Source: an uncultured Alteromonadaceae bacterium
GTDB lineage: Bacteria > Pseudomonadota > Gammaproteobacteria > Pseudomonadales > Halieaceae
NCBI GenBank assembly: GCA_913064725.1
Contig: CAJYAI010000002.1
Location: forward strand, 32,610-96,609
Reading direction: 5' to 3'
DNA: 64,000 nt
The position numbers and the translations under genes were made by a program. Each line of letters begins with the position of its first letter. Position 1 is the stretch's first letter. Below the pieces are notes generated by a model. The model saw only the letters and a program-made list of their open reading frames with translations. It had not been told where the DNA came from and searched no databases. Below, piece after piece: positions 1 to 8,999 of the stretch.

Positions 1-188
1 AGAAGCCATTGTTGCCAGGCGGGTACCGATCGCGTAGCGGCTGTTTCGACTGGACCATGCACTGCGAGCAGAGCGGCGGATGTCAGCATAAGGAGTGGAA
101 CAATAAGGAATAGATCGTAAACCATAGCGACCAGGTGACGCCAAACTGGGAGTTCGGCAAGCGCGTCATGTTCGGCGGAAAGAGCCAT
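1..188 (-). CDS. RDD family membrane protein, C-terminus cut by window edge
   Basis: The minus-strand frame starts at an ATG at 188 and runs off the left edge after 62 codons. The N-terminus has the RDD-type opening: a short hydrophilic lead, the pattern PVWRHLVAMVYD with Arg and Asp at the first membrane border, then a hydrophobic stretch (LFLIVPLLMLTSAALLAV). A Shine-Dalgarno-like TAGGAAA lies about 6 nt before the ATG. RDD proteins are small multi-pass membrane proteins of mostly unknown role; some act in Na+/H+ exchange. It lies 19 bp downstream of the gene at 208-585 on the same strand, so the two are probably co-transcribed. The assignment rests on the first third of the protein only. 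Confidence 0.7.
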   Translation of the reverse strand, partial: MALSAEHDALAELPVWRHLVAMVYDLFLIVPLLMLTSAALLAVHGPVETAATRSVPAWQQWL

Positions 189-207
189 CACAGGTTTCCT
201 ATCGTGA

Positions 208-585
208 TTAATTCTCCAATTGTAAGTGATCTGTCCTTACTTTCGGAGGCGTCCTGTCACGCGGGTAGTTCGGTATCGTTTCGCCTGCGGCGGCAAGCGT
301 CAATGGCGGTATTTTGTCATGATTTGGCTTGGTGGCGGTTTCGAGACTGTCGGCTGAGTTGACGTCGACAATGCTGACATATCCACCCCAGGACTCGAAT
401 TGTGTTGACAGTTGTTCGGCTTCTGCGAGGGAGCAATTCCGTTTTATTCGGTGCGTCTTGCCATTGACTAAAATGGTTGCCTGCTCAAGAGGTAAGTTAA
501 ATGTCAGCTGAAGTTGGGACTCAATGTATTGCAGTATCTCTGCGTCGACTGAGCTACCATCGAACCAAACGTCGAACGAAGCCAT
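208..585 (-). CDS. Conserved hypothetical small protein (125 aa)
   Basis: The start is the ATG at 585, with GAGGG about 8 nt upstream; a GTG one codon earlier lacks this spacing. Residues 1-72 look like the small alpha/beta domain found at the N-terminus of various gammaproteobacterial membrane proteins: a beta-strand FDVWFDG, a helix, the pattern QATILVNGKTHRIKRN, then a helix ending in a Gly-rich turn (SWGGYVSIV). The rest is polar and probably disordered. There is no signal peptide or membrane segment. It precedes an RDD membrane protein gene in the same direction, and may regulate or partner it (inference). Function is not recognised. Confidence 0.7.
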   Translation of the reverse strand: MASFDVWFDGSSVDAEILQYIESQLQLTFNLPLEQATILVNGKTHRIKRNCSLAEAEQLSTQFESWGGYVSIVDVNSADSLETATKPNHDKIPPLTLAAAGETIPNYPRDRTPPKVRTDHLQLEN

Positions 586-652
586 CACGTAAACCCTCGC
601 GTCCTTTAATGCCCATCTGATATTCTTGCACTACGTAGTGAGAGTCAATCGT

Positions 653-961
653 ATGTCAACCATCCAAGATCACGTAAAACAGAGTCTGGCTGAGCGCTTT
701 TCCCCGCTTTTTCTGGAGACTGTGAATGAAAGCCACATGCATAATGTACCGCCAGGTTCGGAAAGCCATTTTAAGGTGACGTTGGTATCTTCGGAGTTTG
801 ATGGACTGCGGATGGTCAAACGACATCAACAAGTTTACCAAGCATTGTCTGACTTAATGGGGTCGCCAATTCATGCGCTGGCATTACACACCTATACTGA
901 GGCGGAGTGGGCTGCGAGAAGTGGATCGCCAGCTTCACCCAAGTGCCTTGGTGGAAGTTAG
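653..961 (+). CDS. bolA: BolA family protein
   Basis: A 102-residue BolA-type protein with the family's alpha-beta-beta-alpha layout: [20 protein letters not shown], then the helix-turn [17 protein letters not shown], then a closing segment [14 protein letters not shown]. BolA proteins pair with monothiol glutaredoxins in Fe-S cluster trafficking and affect morphology and stress response. The ATG at 653 has GAGAG 8 nt upstream and is preferred over an in-frame TTG at 626. The C-terminal tail is Ser/Pro-rich. The stop is 2 bp before the trhO start, so the two are probably co-transcribed. It diverges from the gene at 208-585. Confidence 0.88.
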   Translation: MSTIQDHVKQSLAERFSPLFLETVNESHMHNVPPGSESHFKVTLVSSEFDGLRMVKRHQQVYQALSDLMGSPIHALALHTYTEAEWAARSGSPASPKCLGGS

Positions 962-963
962 GC

Positions 964-1905
964 GTGACATCGGTCGTCGAACCCAGCAACACGCAAGTAG
1001 TCGCGCTTTACCGTTTTGTGCGTCTTGATGATTTCAAAGCCTTGCGTGAGCCGCTATTGACCTTTTGTACACAACGCCAGATCAAGGGCACGCTGCTATT
1101 AGCCCATGAAGGGATAAACGGCACGATATCAGGGACCCCCGACGCTATTTCCGAGGTGCTGGCTTACTTGAGATCTGACGACAGATTGGCTGATTTGGAT
1201 TGCAAAGTATCCTTTCACGAGGAGCGCCCGTTCCTGAGAATGAAGGTCAAGTTAAAGCGCGAAATCGTGACTATGGGTGTTGAAGATATTGACCCCAATC
1301 AATGTGTCGGCCACTACGCTTCGCCCGATCAATGGAACGACTTGATCGACGATCCGGAAGTGTTAGTCGTCGACACGCGTAATGCCTACGAGGTCGAGAT
1401 CGGAACCTTCCGCGGCGCGCTGAGCCCAAATACCAATAGCTTCAGGGAGTTCCCCGATTGGGTTGACCGTAATCTAGATCCCAGCAAGCATAAAAAGATC
1501 GCTATGTTTTGCACTGGCGGTATTCGTTGCGAGAAGTCGACGTCGCTGCTAGTTGCCAAGGGCTTTAAAGATGTTTGGCATCTTAAGGGTGGTATTTTGA
1601 ATTATCTCGAGAAGACGCCAAGAGATACGACGCGGTGGGAGGGGGAGTGTTTCGTCTTTGACAGTCGCGTTGCCGTTAACCACGAGCTGCAAAAGGGAAG
1701 CTATGATCAGTGCTTTGCCTGCCGGTTCCCCATCGACGAGGCGCAAAAACAGTCGTCGTTTTATGTGCCCGGTATCTCATGCCCTCGTTGTTATGACGAG
1801 CACAGTGCAGATCAGAAGGCGCGTTTTGCTGAGCGTCAGCGTCAGATAACACTCGCCAAAGCGCGTGGGGAGGTTCATCTTGGTGCAGCAGCGCCAGACG
1901 GGTAG
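964..1905 (+). CDS. trhO: tRNA uridine(34) hydroxylase TrhO (YceA)
   Basis: A 313-residue member of the TrhO/YceA family, which hydroxylates U34 of certain tRNAs to 5-hydroxyuridine in an oxygen-dependent way. The N-terminal domain contains the family segment [14 protein letters not shown]. The central rhodanese domain carries the catalytic-site Cys183 in [12 protein letters not shown], and the C-terminal part is Cys-rich (CFACRFPI and CPRCYDEH), as expected for this family. I place the start at the GTG at 964, with GGTGGA 7 nt upstream; an upstream ATG at 907 would lie inside bolA. It directly follows bolA. Confidence 0.9.
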   Translation: MTSVVEPSNTQVVALYRFVRLDDFKALREPLLTFCTQRQIKGTLLLAHEGINGTISGTPDAISEVLAYLRSDDRLADLDCKVSFHEERPFLRMKVKLKREIVTMGVEDIDPNQCVGHYASPDQWNDLIDDPEVLVVDTRNAYEVEIGTFRGALSPNTNSFREFPDWVDRNLDPSKHKKIAMFCTGGIRCEKSTSLLVAKGFKDVWHLKGGILNYLEKTPRDTTRWEGECFVFDSRVAVNHELQKGSYDQCFACRFPIDEAQKQSSFYVPGISCPRCYDEHSADQKARFAERQRQITLAKARGEVHLGAAAPDG

Positions 1906-1907
1906 TA

Positions 1908-2627
1908 TTAATGACTGTCGCTGGGCAAGTGCGCGAGCGCGAACGCCAGCGATACGCTCGAGGAGTCGCCGCTCGAAATAATGCCAATGGCCTCCAGTTC
2001 CCCGCCCGGTAAACGGCGAGCAACCAAACCTCCAGAGTCTCCCTTTTTAAGACCGCAGTTGAGAGTGATTATTTTCTCTACCGATGAACCGGGACAGATC
2101 AAACTCCGTTGTTCAGATTGTCCTCCTGTTGAGATGCCGCCCCAGCCAATACCAATCAACGATTCAGCAGCTGATGCGGGTTGTGAGCTAATTCGAATCG
2201 GAGTTATGTCTGCAAAGGCGTCTGCTGGCGCGGTCATTACAAGCCAATCATTCGCCATGTTGCCGCCAGATCGCACGATCCTTACGCTCACAGTCTGTCC
2301 CAAGATAGAGACAGTGGGTGATTTTTGTAGAGATAGCTCACCGTCAATGCAGTGCCAAGCGGATAAGAGAATTGCACTATGCTCATCTTTGTTGATCAAA
2401 AAAGCGCTGCAACGCTCGATGAAGTGTCGTCGCACACCTGTTTCTATCCGTTGCAAACTAATCTCAAAAGGCAGTACGAAACGACGTTCATGGGTTGTTA
2501 GGTGTGAGTCGTCAAGCTGATCCCCAGAGACCGCGTGCATCGCGCTAAATAACAGCAATACGACGGTAAAAACGGCAACATTTAACCGAGTGTATTGCAA
2601 AAACGCAGGAACGCAGCGATGAAACAC
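1908..2627 (-). CDS. Secreted trypsin-like serine protease
   Basis: A chymotrypsin-fold protease with a visible catalytic triad: His in SAWHC, Asp in NDWLVM and Ser in KKGDSGGLV. Cysteines flank the His and Ser sites, as in S1 enzymes that form disulfides. An N-terminal hydrophobic stretch (VAVFTVVLLLFSAMHAVSG) looks like a signal peptide, so it should act in the periplasm or outside. The chosen start is a GTG at 2627 with GAGGTG 6 nt upstream; an ATG at 2669 gives a longer N-terminus without a clear ribosome site. It is convergent with trhO, with 2 bp between the stops. The substrate is unknown. Confidence 0.8.
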   Translation of the reverse strand: MFHRCVPAFLQYTRLNVAVFTVVLLLFSAMHAVSGDQLDDSHLTTHERRFVLPFEISLQRIETGVRRHFIERCSAFLINKDEHSAILLSAWHCIDGELSLQKSPTVSILGQTVSVRIVRSGGNMANDWLVMTAPADAFADITPIRISSQPASAAESLIGIGWGGISTGGQSEQRSLICPGSSVEKIITLNCGLKKGDSGGLVARRLPGGELEAIGIISSGDSSSVSLAFALAHLPSDSH

Positions 2628-2699
2628 TTCTTGCACCTCGCGGATCGGAGTGATTAAGTGGCGCCCCATTTCATGGCAACGCGATAGGGACCATATCAG

Positions 2700-3578
2700 T
2701 TGAAACAACAGGATGCATTTCAAGGCATTTCACTTGCGTTAGTCGCGAATTTGATATGGGGACTTGCCGCGCTGTATTGGATACAGACCAAGCCCGTAGG
2801 TGCTGTCGATATTATGGCCCATCGCGGGCTCTGGACCTTACCGGTGACCTTCGCAATTATCGTCTCCTTTGGCAGGCTGTCCGACACCATGGCGTTATTG
2901 CGATCTATGCGTTTCGTACTTTGGGTGGCGCTGGCCGCGCTTATGCTGTCTATCAACTGGGGCGTTTACGTCTTCGCTGTAACCAATGAACGGGCGACTG
3001 AGGCAAGTCTTGGATACTTCATGTTGCCACTGCTCACTATCGCCCTGGGTATTGTTGCGTTCGGTGAGCGACCCAAGCCGATTCAGCTTGTGGCGATAGC
3101 GTTGGCTGTGGTCGCAGTCATCGTCCAGCTCGTGGCATATGGACGTTTGCCCTGGGTATCCTTGGTCCTAGCCCTGAGCTTTGCGCTGTATGCGGCAATT
3201 CGTAAGCAAATCCAAGCGGATTCTCTTCAGGGGCTGTTTCTCGAGTCACTCTGTATGGCACCGTTTGCATTGGTGTGGATAGGTTTCAACGAAGGAGCCG
3301 GCTTGGGCGACTATGGTTTAAAGGTTGATATCTTTCTTGTGTTCGGTGGCATTTTTACGGCAGCACCATTACTAGCCTACGTGGCAGCGGCTCGAATATT
3401 GCCTTTGTCTACTCTCGGTTTGTTGACCTACGTCGGACCCACACTCCAGCTGTTGGTCGCGGTATTAGTACTAAAAGAGCCCGCTAATGTCATCACCGCA
3501 TTGACATTTGGTCTGGTTTGGCTCGGCGTTATCGCAGTCAGTTTTGAGACTTGGCGCTCTACTGAAAAAACGATCTGA
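2700..3578 (+). CDS. rarD: RarD-type EamA/DMT family transporter
   Basis: The 292-residue protein is mostly hydrophobic, with about ten predicted membrane segments in two EamA repeats. The opening matches RarD proteins (GISLALVANLIWGLAALYW, then ILAHR-like MAHRGLWTLP), as does the SINWGVYVFAVTN segment. RarD proteins are inner-membrane drug/metabolite-superfamily exporters of uncertain substrate, first named for chloramphenicol sensitivity. Translation probably starts at the TTG at 2700, with AGGGA 9 nt upstream; nearby ATGs are out of frame. It is divergent from the protease gene and abuts the stop of the DUF1631 gene. Confidence 0.87.
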   Translation: MKQQDAFQGISLALVANLIWGLAALYWIQTKPVGAVDIMAHRGLWTLPVTFAIIVSFGRLSDTMALLRSMRFVLWVALAALMLSINWGVYVFAVTNERATEASLGYFMLPLLTIALGIVAFGERPKPIQLVAIALAVVAVIVQLVAYGRLPWVSLVLALSFALYAAIRKQIQADSLQGLFLESLCMAPFALVWIGFNEGAGLGDYGLKVDIFLVFGGIFTAAPLLAYVAAARILPLSTLGLLTYVGPTLQLLVAVLVLKEPANVITALTFGLVWLGVIAVSFETWRSTEKTI

Positions 3579-6500
3579 TCACCGTTCGTAGGACGTCAGA
3601 AGCTGCGCGGGCGATAGCGCGACGGCGGAGTGTCGCTCCACAAAATCGATACCACTATCTTCAATACGCTGAGTGATCGAGGGATCCCTGACTGAAATGG
3701 TCTGGCCCAAGATATGGTGTACATCGGTAATGATTTGCGGAAGAACATGAGACCAAGGCTCATTTTGAGCCGCTTTTTCCCAAAAGTTGGCCTCTAGTAC
3801 TAGGTCAGTCGCATGAAGCTGGTTAATGGACTCTGAATTGCTACGAGCCGGATTGTACTCTTCAAGCACGATATGGCACCCGATTGATCGAAGGGCGTTG
3901 GTGAGACGGTGGCAAGCTACCGACTCTCGAATCTGCATTGAGTCGGCGATCAAAAAGCTCAATTGTGACGTGCCCACCGTATGCTCAGAGATGAGCGTTA
4001 AAATACGATCAAGCGCTGCAGAGTGCAGACATGTTTCTGGCATAAGACGCACAAATATGTGGGGGGGGAGGTCGGTGAGACGCTCGATCTTCGCCAGTAT
4101 GCGGCAGGCTTCCGCCAGCTCGACAAAGTTTGTTGCGATACGAATATCCCGCTGGTGAAACTGTTGCCTGACCTCTTGTCCCTTCTCGAAGGGGTTATGT
4201 CGAGTCATGAGATACGCGTGCTCAGCAGAGTCTGGTCGATCTACCGGCACACGCACAATGGATTGAAGTCTGATGTCGGCTGTTACCGATTCGAGGCGCA
4301 AAAAGGCTTCCTCTATGGCGACATGGAGTGTTTTAGGCGTGACTGTGCGCCGGTCATCTGGAACGGGAGAATTGCTTATCGAAGCGCTGACATCCCCCGT
4401 TATTCTGTCAATGACAGCTTGCGCTGAAGGTTCCGTTACCGGGTCAATGGGCTCTATACACACATCGATCACTGACTCCACGGCCAAGACACGCGCAACG
4501 GATTCAACAATGTGCGCTGTATCGGTCGAAGTAACCACGACACAGGCTTTATTGGCAAAGGGCGCCTCTATGGCTCTTACGCTGAGACCATCGCGTGTCA
4601 ACGCGTCAGCCAGCGTGTCTTTATTGATCTCCGATCCAATTGAAAAAGAAATCGCAGACTCGTGGACCCCAGCTCTTCGAGCACGTCGCATTGCCCGTTC
4701 GATTTCATGCAAAAGAGTGCCCGCAACGCCGTCTATGCCATTTAAAAATTGCGCGCTGAGATCGTTCTTGGTGTCGCTAAGTTTAGAGAACAGCGTTTGC
4801 TCAACGAGGCTAAGTCGTTCGAGTGTGCTTAGCGGCCGCAGTGACCTTCCAAACTCTGCCGCCATCTGTAGCACCGATACATCTCGTTGTTTAACGCCTC
4901 GCTCGTCACTCAACACAAACCGGGTATTGTGTCGATTCACCCATACTACTTGGAGATATCGGCTGTGAGCCGCTCGCGCTTCCAAAAACCATGTATCCAA
5001 TTCGAGCTTTTGAACCGCACTAACTTTGCGCGCAAGGCGCGGGCGGCCCTTTACACAAACGGATAGCTCAGTGGGCAGTAAGTCAATATCGGCGCCCCAG
5101 TTGTATGGTGCGGTTACTAGCTCTGCCGGCGATGTTGTTCTCGCGCTCGCACAAGTCTCAATAGCTGCCTCAATCGCAGGCCTTTGCAGCGCCGCGTCTA
5201 TAAATACGGCCATGATATCTGCTTTCGTGATTGACAAATCGGGTTCTTGACTAGAGCTACCGGCGAATCGAATAAGTACAGACAAGGCCTCTTCAAAGTG
5301 GCGGGGTTCCGCTCCTTTTAGGGTGTCCACCACCCATTGATCAAAAAGACCTGACGAGATTGTATCGATAAGATGCCTTGGCTGCGGTCCATCGCCAGCG
5401 TTGGCAATGATCGAGTTCAAGACGCTTAAGCGTGCGGTATCAATTCGATCCGCTGCATTCTCTTTGGCAATTAGACGGTCGCGATTAAGTCTCTGTTGTG
5501 AGATCAGTTTGGTTGATAAGTCGCTGAGCGCATCACTCGCCCAAACCAGCGATACCAATGTGCCATCAAAGCGGGCGACGACTTGGGAAACGATTTCGAT
5601 GAAATCATGCAGGTATCGCTCTCTACCCCGCGGTAATAATGTTACGAGATCGGCGATACGGTCGACGAGCAACCGACCTGGATGGTCACCATCGATCAGG
5701 AAATCCAGATCACTTAGTGAGAGTTCCAAAAAGCACAGCTCGAGTCCGTAGAAGGGCGATTGCATGCCTACCGGTGGAGCGATGCGGTCGAAAACATGGT
5801 CGAATAACCCGGCAGAAATTTTGACGGCTTCGATGAGTCTGTCGTAGATTGCCGCTTTCGGGGTGAAGCCAATCGCCTCAATTATCGAGTCCGCGGTATA
5901 CCGTACGTCAATACCCTCCCGACGCAACCGCGCCAGTTCACGAGTAATGCGCAGCGATTCCGCTTCAATGTCCAAAGTGCTGGGAGGATTTGTGAAGAGT
6001 AAGTTATGCGTGCCGGTTAACAAGCGATTTCTCGCAGCTTCGTCACGAGCGGGCGGCGATAGGCGACGTGGCACAAACTCACCCCGCCCACCCGATGCCG
6101 TTAAAAATACATCGGGTGGCAGTTGAGGCGCGGGCGCTTGGCGAGTGACTGGGGACACGTGGCCGGAGAGGGTGTCAATTGCCACCGAATTCACCCAATC
6201 TGACGAGTGCAGAAGCGGGTGACCAGCGGCACTGAGCGAGGCAGCTGCGGCCATGTCCTTTCGTCTCTGCTCGCTCATAGCTGACTGATCCGCGGCACTG
6301 ACCGGATCGCTGGCATTTTGCGAGTTCGTGTCGAGCTCCGATGCTTGAGTCCTGTGATGGTCAGAAGATGAGCTCTGCGGAATCAGAATCTGTGATCCGG
6401 ATTTGCCCAGCACTTCTCGAACATCAGGTAAAAGCCCCAGAGACTCTAAATGCGCATTCAATATGTTATAAATGGGTTCGAGTTCGGGTAACAGGTTCCG

Positions 6501-7085
6501 AGCGAATGCAGAATCTGCATCGACTAAAAATGCTCTCGGAAATCCTATGGTTTGCAGTGCCTGACGGTAGGCGCTGCAAATCGTTCTTGGGCTCACCGGC
6601 AGTTCTATAGTGCTCGCTTCGACTCCTAAAACATGAGCAAGTCGCAGCATGAGACTCTCCAGATCGAGCCAAAAGCGTTCGGTACCCGATCGCACGATCT
6701 TTTCAATCGCCAAGGTGTCTTCAAATTCCTCAAGCGGTATCAGTGCCAATCTGGCTTCGGTTATGACTCTCCCATCGCCATCGCCATCGCCATCACCGTT
6801 GTCGACAAACGCATTATTGTCGATCGTATATTCTTCGAATTTTTGAGAAACGGCAGCCGATATTTCAGCGACGACAGAACGTGATGCCCGCTGTAACGTG
6901 GTGAACGCGCGATAACATGCTTCTTGATTGTCGGGAGCTAGTCGAGAGCTTGTGGAGAGCGTAAAAAGATGTTCGGCTGTCTCGCCAATGACTAATGATA
7001 AACATGGCTTTAGATGCTCAGTGCTGAGCGCCTTCAAAGACGTTATTGTGTCGCTATTAGTTATGGTCTTGCTCAAACGCGCCAC
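3579..7085 (-). CDS. DUF1631 family protein with degenerate GGDEF/EAL-like C-terminus
   Basis: A very large soluble protein (1168 aa). The body to about residue 760 fits DUF1631, including the signature near 715-745: LQVVWVNRHNTRFVLSDERG followed by a helical leader into LERLSLVEQTL. Residues 783-880 resemble a decayed GGDEF domain (DGVAGTLLHEIERAM helix) without the catalytic GGDEF signature. Residues 920-1160 resemble an EAL domain (FVRLMPETCL, FLIADSMQI, GCHIVLEEYNP) without the EAL and metal-binding residues. It may therefore bind rather than make or break c-di-GMP, or only scaffold (inference). Residues 97-105 are a GD dipeptide run. The start is uncertain: GTG at 7085, or TTG at 7076, which has AGGTGG at better spacing. 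Confidence 0.8.
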   Translation of the reverse strand: MARLSKTITNSDTITSLKALSTEHLKPCLSLVIGETAEHLFTLSTSSRLAPDNQEACYRAFTTLQRASRSVVAEISAAVSQKFEEYTIDNNAFVDNGDGDGDGDGRVITEARLALIPLEEFEDTLAIEKIVRSGTERFWLDLESLMLRLAHVLGVEASTIELPVSPRTICSAYRQALQTIGFPRAFLVDADSAFARNLLPELEPIYNILNAHLESLGLLPDVREVLGKSGSQILIPQSSSSDHHRTQASELDTNSQNASDPVSAADQSAMSEQRRKDMAAAASLSAAGHPLLHSSDWVNSVAIDTLSGHVSPVTRQAPAPQLPPDVFLTASGGRGEFVPRRLSPPARDEAARNRLLTGTHNLLFTNPPSTLDIEAESLRITRELARLRREGIDVRYTADSIIEAIGFTPKAAIYDRLIEAVKISAGLFDHVFDRIAPPVGMQSPFYGLELCFLELSLSDLDFLIDGDHPGRLLVDRIADLVTLLPRGRERYLHDFIEIVSQVVARFDGTLVSLVWASDALSDLSTKLISQQRLNRDRLIAKENAADRIDTARLSVLNSIIANAGDGPQPRHLIDTISSGLFDQWVVDTLKGAEPRHFEEALSVLIRFAGSSSQEPDLSITKADIMAVFIDAALQRPAIEAAIETCASARTTSPAELVTAPYNWGADIDLLPTELSVCVKGRPRLARKVSAVQKLELDTWFLEARAAHSRYLQVVWVNRHNTRFVLSDERGVKQRDVSVLQMAAEFGRSLRPLSTLERLSLVEQTLFSKLSDTKNDLSAQFLNGIDGVAGTLLHEIERAMRRARRAGVHESAISFSIGSEINKDTLADALTRDGLSVRAIEAPFANKACVVVTSTDTAHIVESVARVLAVESVIDVCIEPIDPVTEPSAQAVIDRITGDVSASISNSPVPDDRRTVTPKTLHVAIEEAFLRLESVTADIRLQSIVRVPVDRPDSAEHAYLMTRHNPFEKGQEVRQQFHQRDIRIATNFVELAEACRILAKIERLTDLPPHIFVRLMPETCLHSAALDRILTLISEHTVGTSQLSFLIADSMQIRESVACHRLTNALRSIGCHIVLEEYNPARSNSESINQLHATDLVLEANFWEKAAQNEPWSHVLPQIITDVHHILGQTISVRDPSITQRIEDSGIDFVERHSAVALSPAQLLTSYER
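6772..6797. repeat. 6-bp microsatellite inside the DUF1631 gene
   Basis: About three and a half copies of a CATCGC-type hexamer. Read on the minus strand it encodes a Gly-Asp dipeptide run (residues 97-105) in a presumably disordered linker of the DUF1631 protein. Copy-number change would keep the frame. Confidence 0.75.
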
Positions 7086-7183
7086 CTATTCGCCAGCATT
7101 GCTCACCGACACCGGTTCGGGTATTGAGTGTTACAGTAGTGCGACGCCACATCAAGCTGCGATACCTACAAGAGGAGCGATTG

Positions 7184-7864
7184 ATGCTAGCTGACGCGTG
7201 CCCCGAAAATTGGCGTCCTCATCTGCTGGATACGTTAAATGGCGACATTGGCCGTCACATTCAGGCCCAATTAAACGCTGAATCTACTGGTGGGTACGTC
7301 TATTTCCCCCCCGCAGGCACGTTATTTTCGGCCCTCGAGGGCTTGGACCCATCATCAGTGCGAGTAGTCATTTTAGGCCAAGATCCATACCACGGTCGGG
7401 ATCAGGCCACGGGCAGGGCCTTCGAGGTGATGAACGGTATGCCTATGCCACCGTCCTTGCGAAATATACGTAAGCTGTTGGAATGCGATGTTGGTGTAGT
7501 ACCCGGAGATCGATTTGAGCTCGGGTGTTGGTGTAACCAGGGTGTGTTACTGCTTAATACTGCTCTCACGGTTCGAGCAAACTCGCCGGGTTCCCATCAG
7601 CATATAGGGTGGCAAGCGGTGACTGATCAAATCATTAAGATCGTCGTTGAGCAGCCTGAGCCTACTGTTTTTATGCTCTGGGGGGCACACGCTCAAAAAA
7701 AAGCGGCTCTGGTAAAGGGAGCACAGAATCAGGTGTTATCGGCTCCACACCCGTCGCCACTGAGTGCCTACCGCGGTTTTTTCAGTTGCCGCCACTTTAG
7801 TAAAGCGAATGAGTGGCTGATTAAACACCATGAGTCCGCCATTGATTGGACATGTGCCTGTTAA
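7184..7864 (+). CDS. ung: Uracil-DNA glycosylase (family 1)
   Basis: Excises uracil from DNA to start base-excision repair. The 226-residue protein has the water-activating loop GQDPYHG (residues 65-71, catalytic Asp67), the uracil-binding segment LLLNTALTVR and the DNA-intercalation loop HPSPLS with its His. Length matches family 1 enzymes. The ATG at 7184 has AGGAG 6 nt upstream, so an in-frame start at 7124 is rejected. It diverges from the DUF1631 gene and converges with ygfZ. Confidence 0.96.
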   Translation: MLADACPENWRPHLLDTLNGDIGRHIQAQLNAESTGGYVYFPPAGTLFSALEGLDPSSVRVVILGQDPYHGRDQATGRAFEVMNGMPMPPSLRNIRKLLECDVGVVPGDRFELGCWCNQGVLLLNTALTVRANSPGSHQHIGWQAVTDQIIKIVVEQPEPTVFMLWGAHAQKKAALVKGAQNQVLSAPHPSPLSAYRGFFSCRHFSKANEWLIKHHESAIDWTCAC

Positions 7865-7877
7865 ATTAGGCGTTAAC

Positions 7878-8678
7878 TTAAGCAAAAGGCAGCGTTACTG
7901 CAGGCTGTCCATTGATGCTGATACTCCGGGTAGCGACGTCCACGACTGCCTCGCAGAGGCTAAGTTGACCGTTGTCAGTTGATGTAGTTTCAACCACGGA
8001 TCCTATATTTTTCTCAGATTCGTTATCGTAAATCCGATCACTAACTGAAGGCGGGTTGACCGACTTTGTCGACACAAGTGTAAGACGGCGCTTTGGCTGC
8101 CCCCGGTAATGCAGTCGCGCGATGATCTCCTGTCCTGTGTAGCAGCCCTTATCAAAATCAATGAAGCTACGAAGGTCGTAGTTAAGATCTTGAGGTAAAA
8201 ATAGGTTCATTGTGGTCGAGCAAATTCGAGCATAGCCCGTCATGAGTCGGTGACGTTGCCATGCGACATCCGACATCGCAGCCTCAGGCGGCCGGTCGTG
8301 TTCCTGCCATAATTCAAAATGCTGATCGCCACGCGATATCGTAATGTCTGATCTGTACGTTGACGCATCGCCACTGCAGCCCCAACAGGTCCAACCGAGT
8401 GCCGTGACGGTGGTTTTAGAGAACATAAGGTATTTTGATAAGTGCGCGATAAGTGCACTTGCTACGCCCGTATCGGTTCTGAGTAAGATTCTCTCGTCTG
8501 CTACTGCAATCGCTGAAAAATCGGCGATGACGCGGCCCTTTAAATCGCAGAACGCACCATCCACTGGCGTGTTTAGTGTCAGGGTCTTAAAGTTTCGTGT
8601 GCTTTGTCCGTGTAAAACCGATCGAACGTCCGGACCTGTGAACGCCAGTACGGTGTCGCTCAATTGTTGATTAACCAT
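7878..8678 (-). CDS. ygfZ: YgfZ, folate-binding Fe-S/tRNA-modification factor
   Basis: A member of the GcvT-like YgfZ family, which binds tetrahydrofolate and supports repair or assembly of certain Fe-S enzymes, including the tRNA-thiolating MiaB. The family signature FDKGCYTGQEIIARL is present with its conserved Cys. The protein is 266 aa from the ATG at 8678, preceded by AGGAA 5 nt upstream; a longer frame to 8756 would overlap the sdhE start and is not favoured. It diverges from sdhE, a pairing conserved in many gammaproteobacteria. Confidence 0.9.
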   Translation of the reverse strand: MVNQQLSDTVLAFTGPDVRSVLHGQSTRNFKTLTLNTPVDGAFCDLKGRVIADFSAIAVADERILLRTDTGVASALIAHLSKYLMFSKTTVTALGWTCWGCSGDASTYRSDITISRGDQHFELWQEHDRPPEAAMSDVAWQRHRLMTGYARICSTTMNLFLPQDLNYDLRSFIDFDKGCYTGQEIIARLHYRGQPKRRLTLVSTKSVNPPSVSDRIYDNESEKNIGSVVETTSTDNGQLSLCEAVVDVATRSISINGQPAVTLPFA

Positions 8679-8738
8679 AAAAGTTCCTAATACCGCTAAG
8701 ACCTCGAACGATGACTCACAATGCGTTACTGTGCCGCC

Positions 8739-8999
8739 ATGACAGATGATGACCATAACAGAATGCGTTGGGCAAGTCGGCGAGGACTACTTGAATTAGA
8801 TTTATTCCTCGGCGACTTCGTTGCCTATGAATATCCTAAGCTGTCGATGGAAATGAAAGCTCAGTATAAGGAGCTGATGACGTCTGCTGATCAAGACATA
8901 TTTGAGTGGCTGATGGGAAGAAAGGTGTCAGATGCAGCGCTAACACCCATTGTGACCGCCATCCGTGACTATAAACGCACGGTTCGTAAAGGTTACTGA
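8739..8999 (+). CDS. sdhE: SdhE (YgfY), FAD assembly factor 2
   Basis: A small helical protein (86 aa) that promotes covalent flavinylation of succinate dehydrogenase and fumarate reductase. The RGxxE signature is present as RGLLE (residues 15-19) in the segment [18 protein letters not shown], and the DIFEWLMGR segment is typical. The ATG at 8739 starts a length normal for the family. Its stop overlaps the nadB stop by 7 bp on the opposite strand. NadB is itself an FAD enzyme of the same fold family as SdhA; whether SdhE helps it is not shown. Confidence 0.93.
   Translation: MTDDDHNRMRWASRRGLLELDLFLGDFVAYEYPKLSMEMKAQYKELMTSADQDIFEWLMGRKVSDAALTPIVTAIRDYKRTVRKGY

Noticed and set aside
629..640. 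Perfect 12-bp palindrome CACTACGTAGTG before bolA
   Set aside because: About fifteen 12-bp palindromes are expected by chance in a window this size, and nothing else marks it as an operator.
3826..4968. Several long plus-strand frames opposite the DUF1631 gene
   Set aside because: Their composition is low-complexity Ser/Arg-rich, as expected for the antisense of a coding gene, and they have no recognisable domains.
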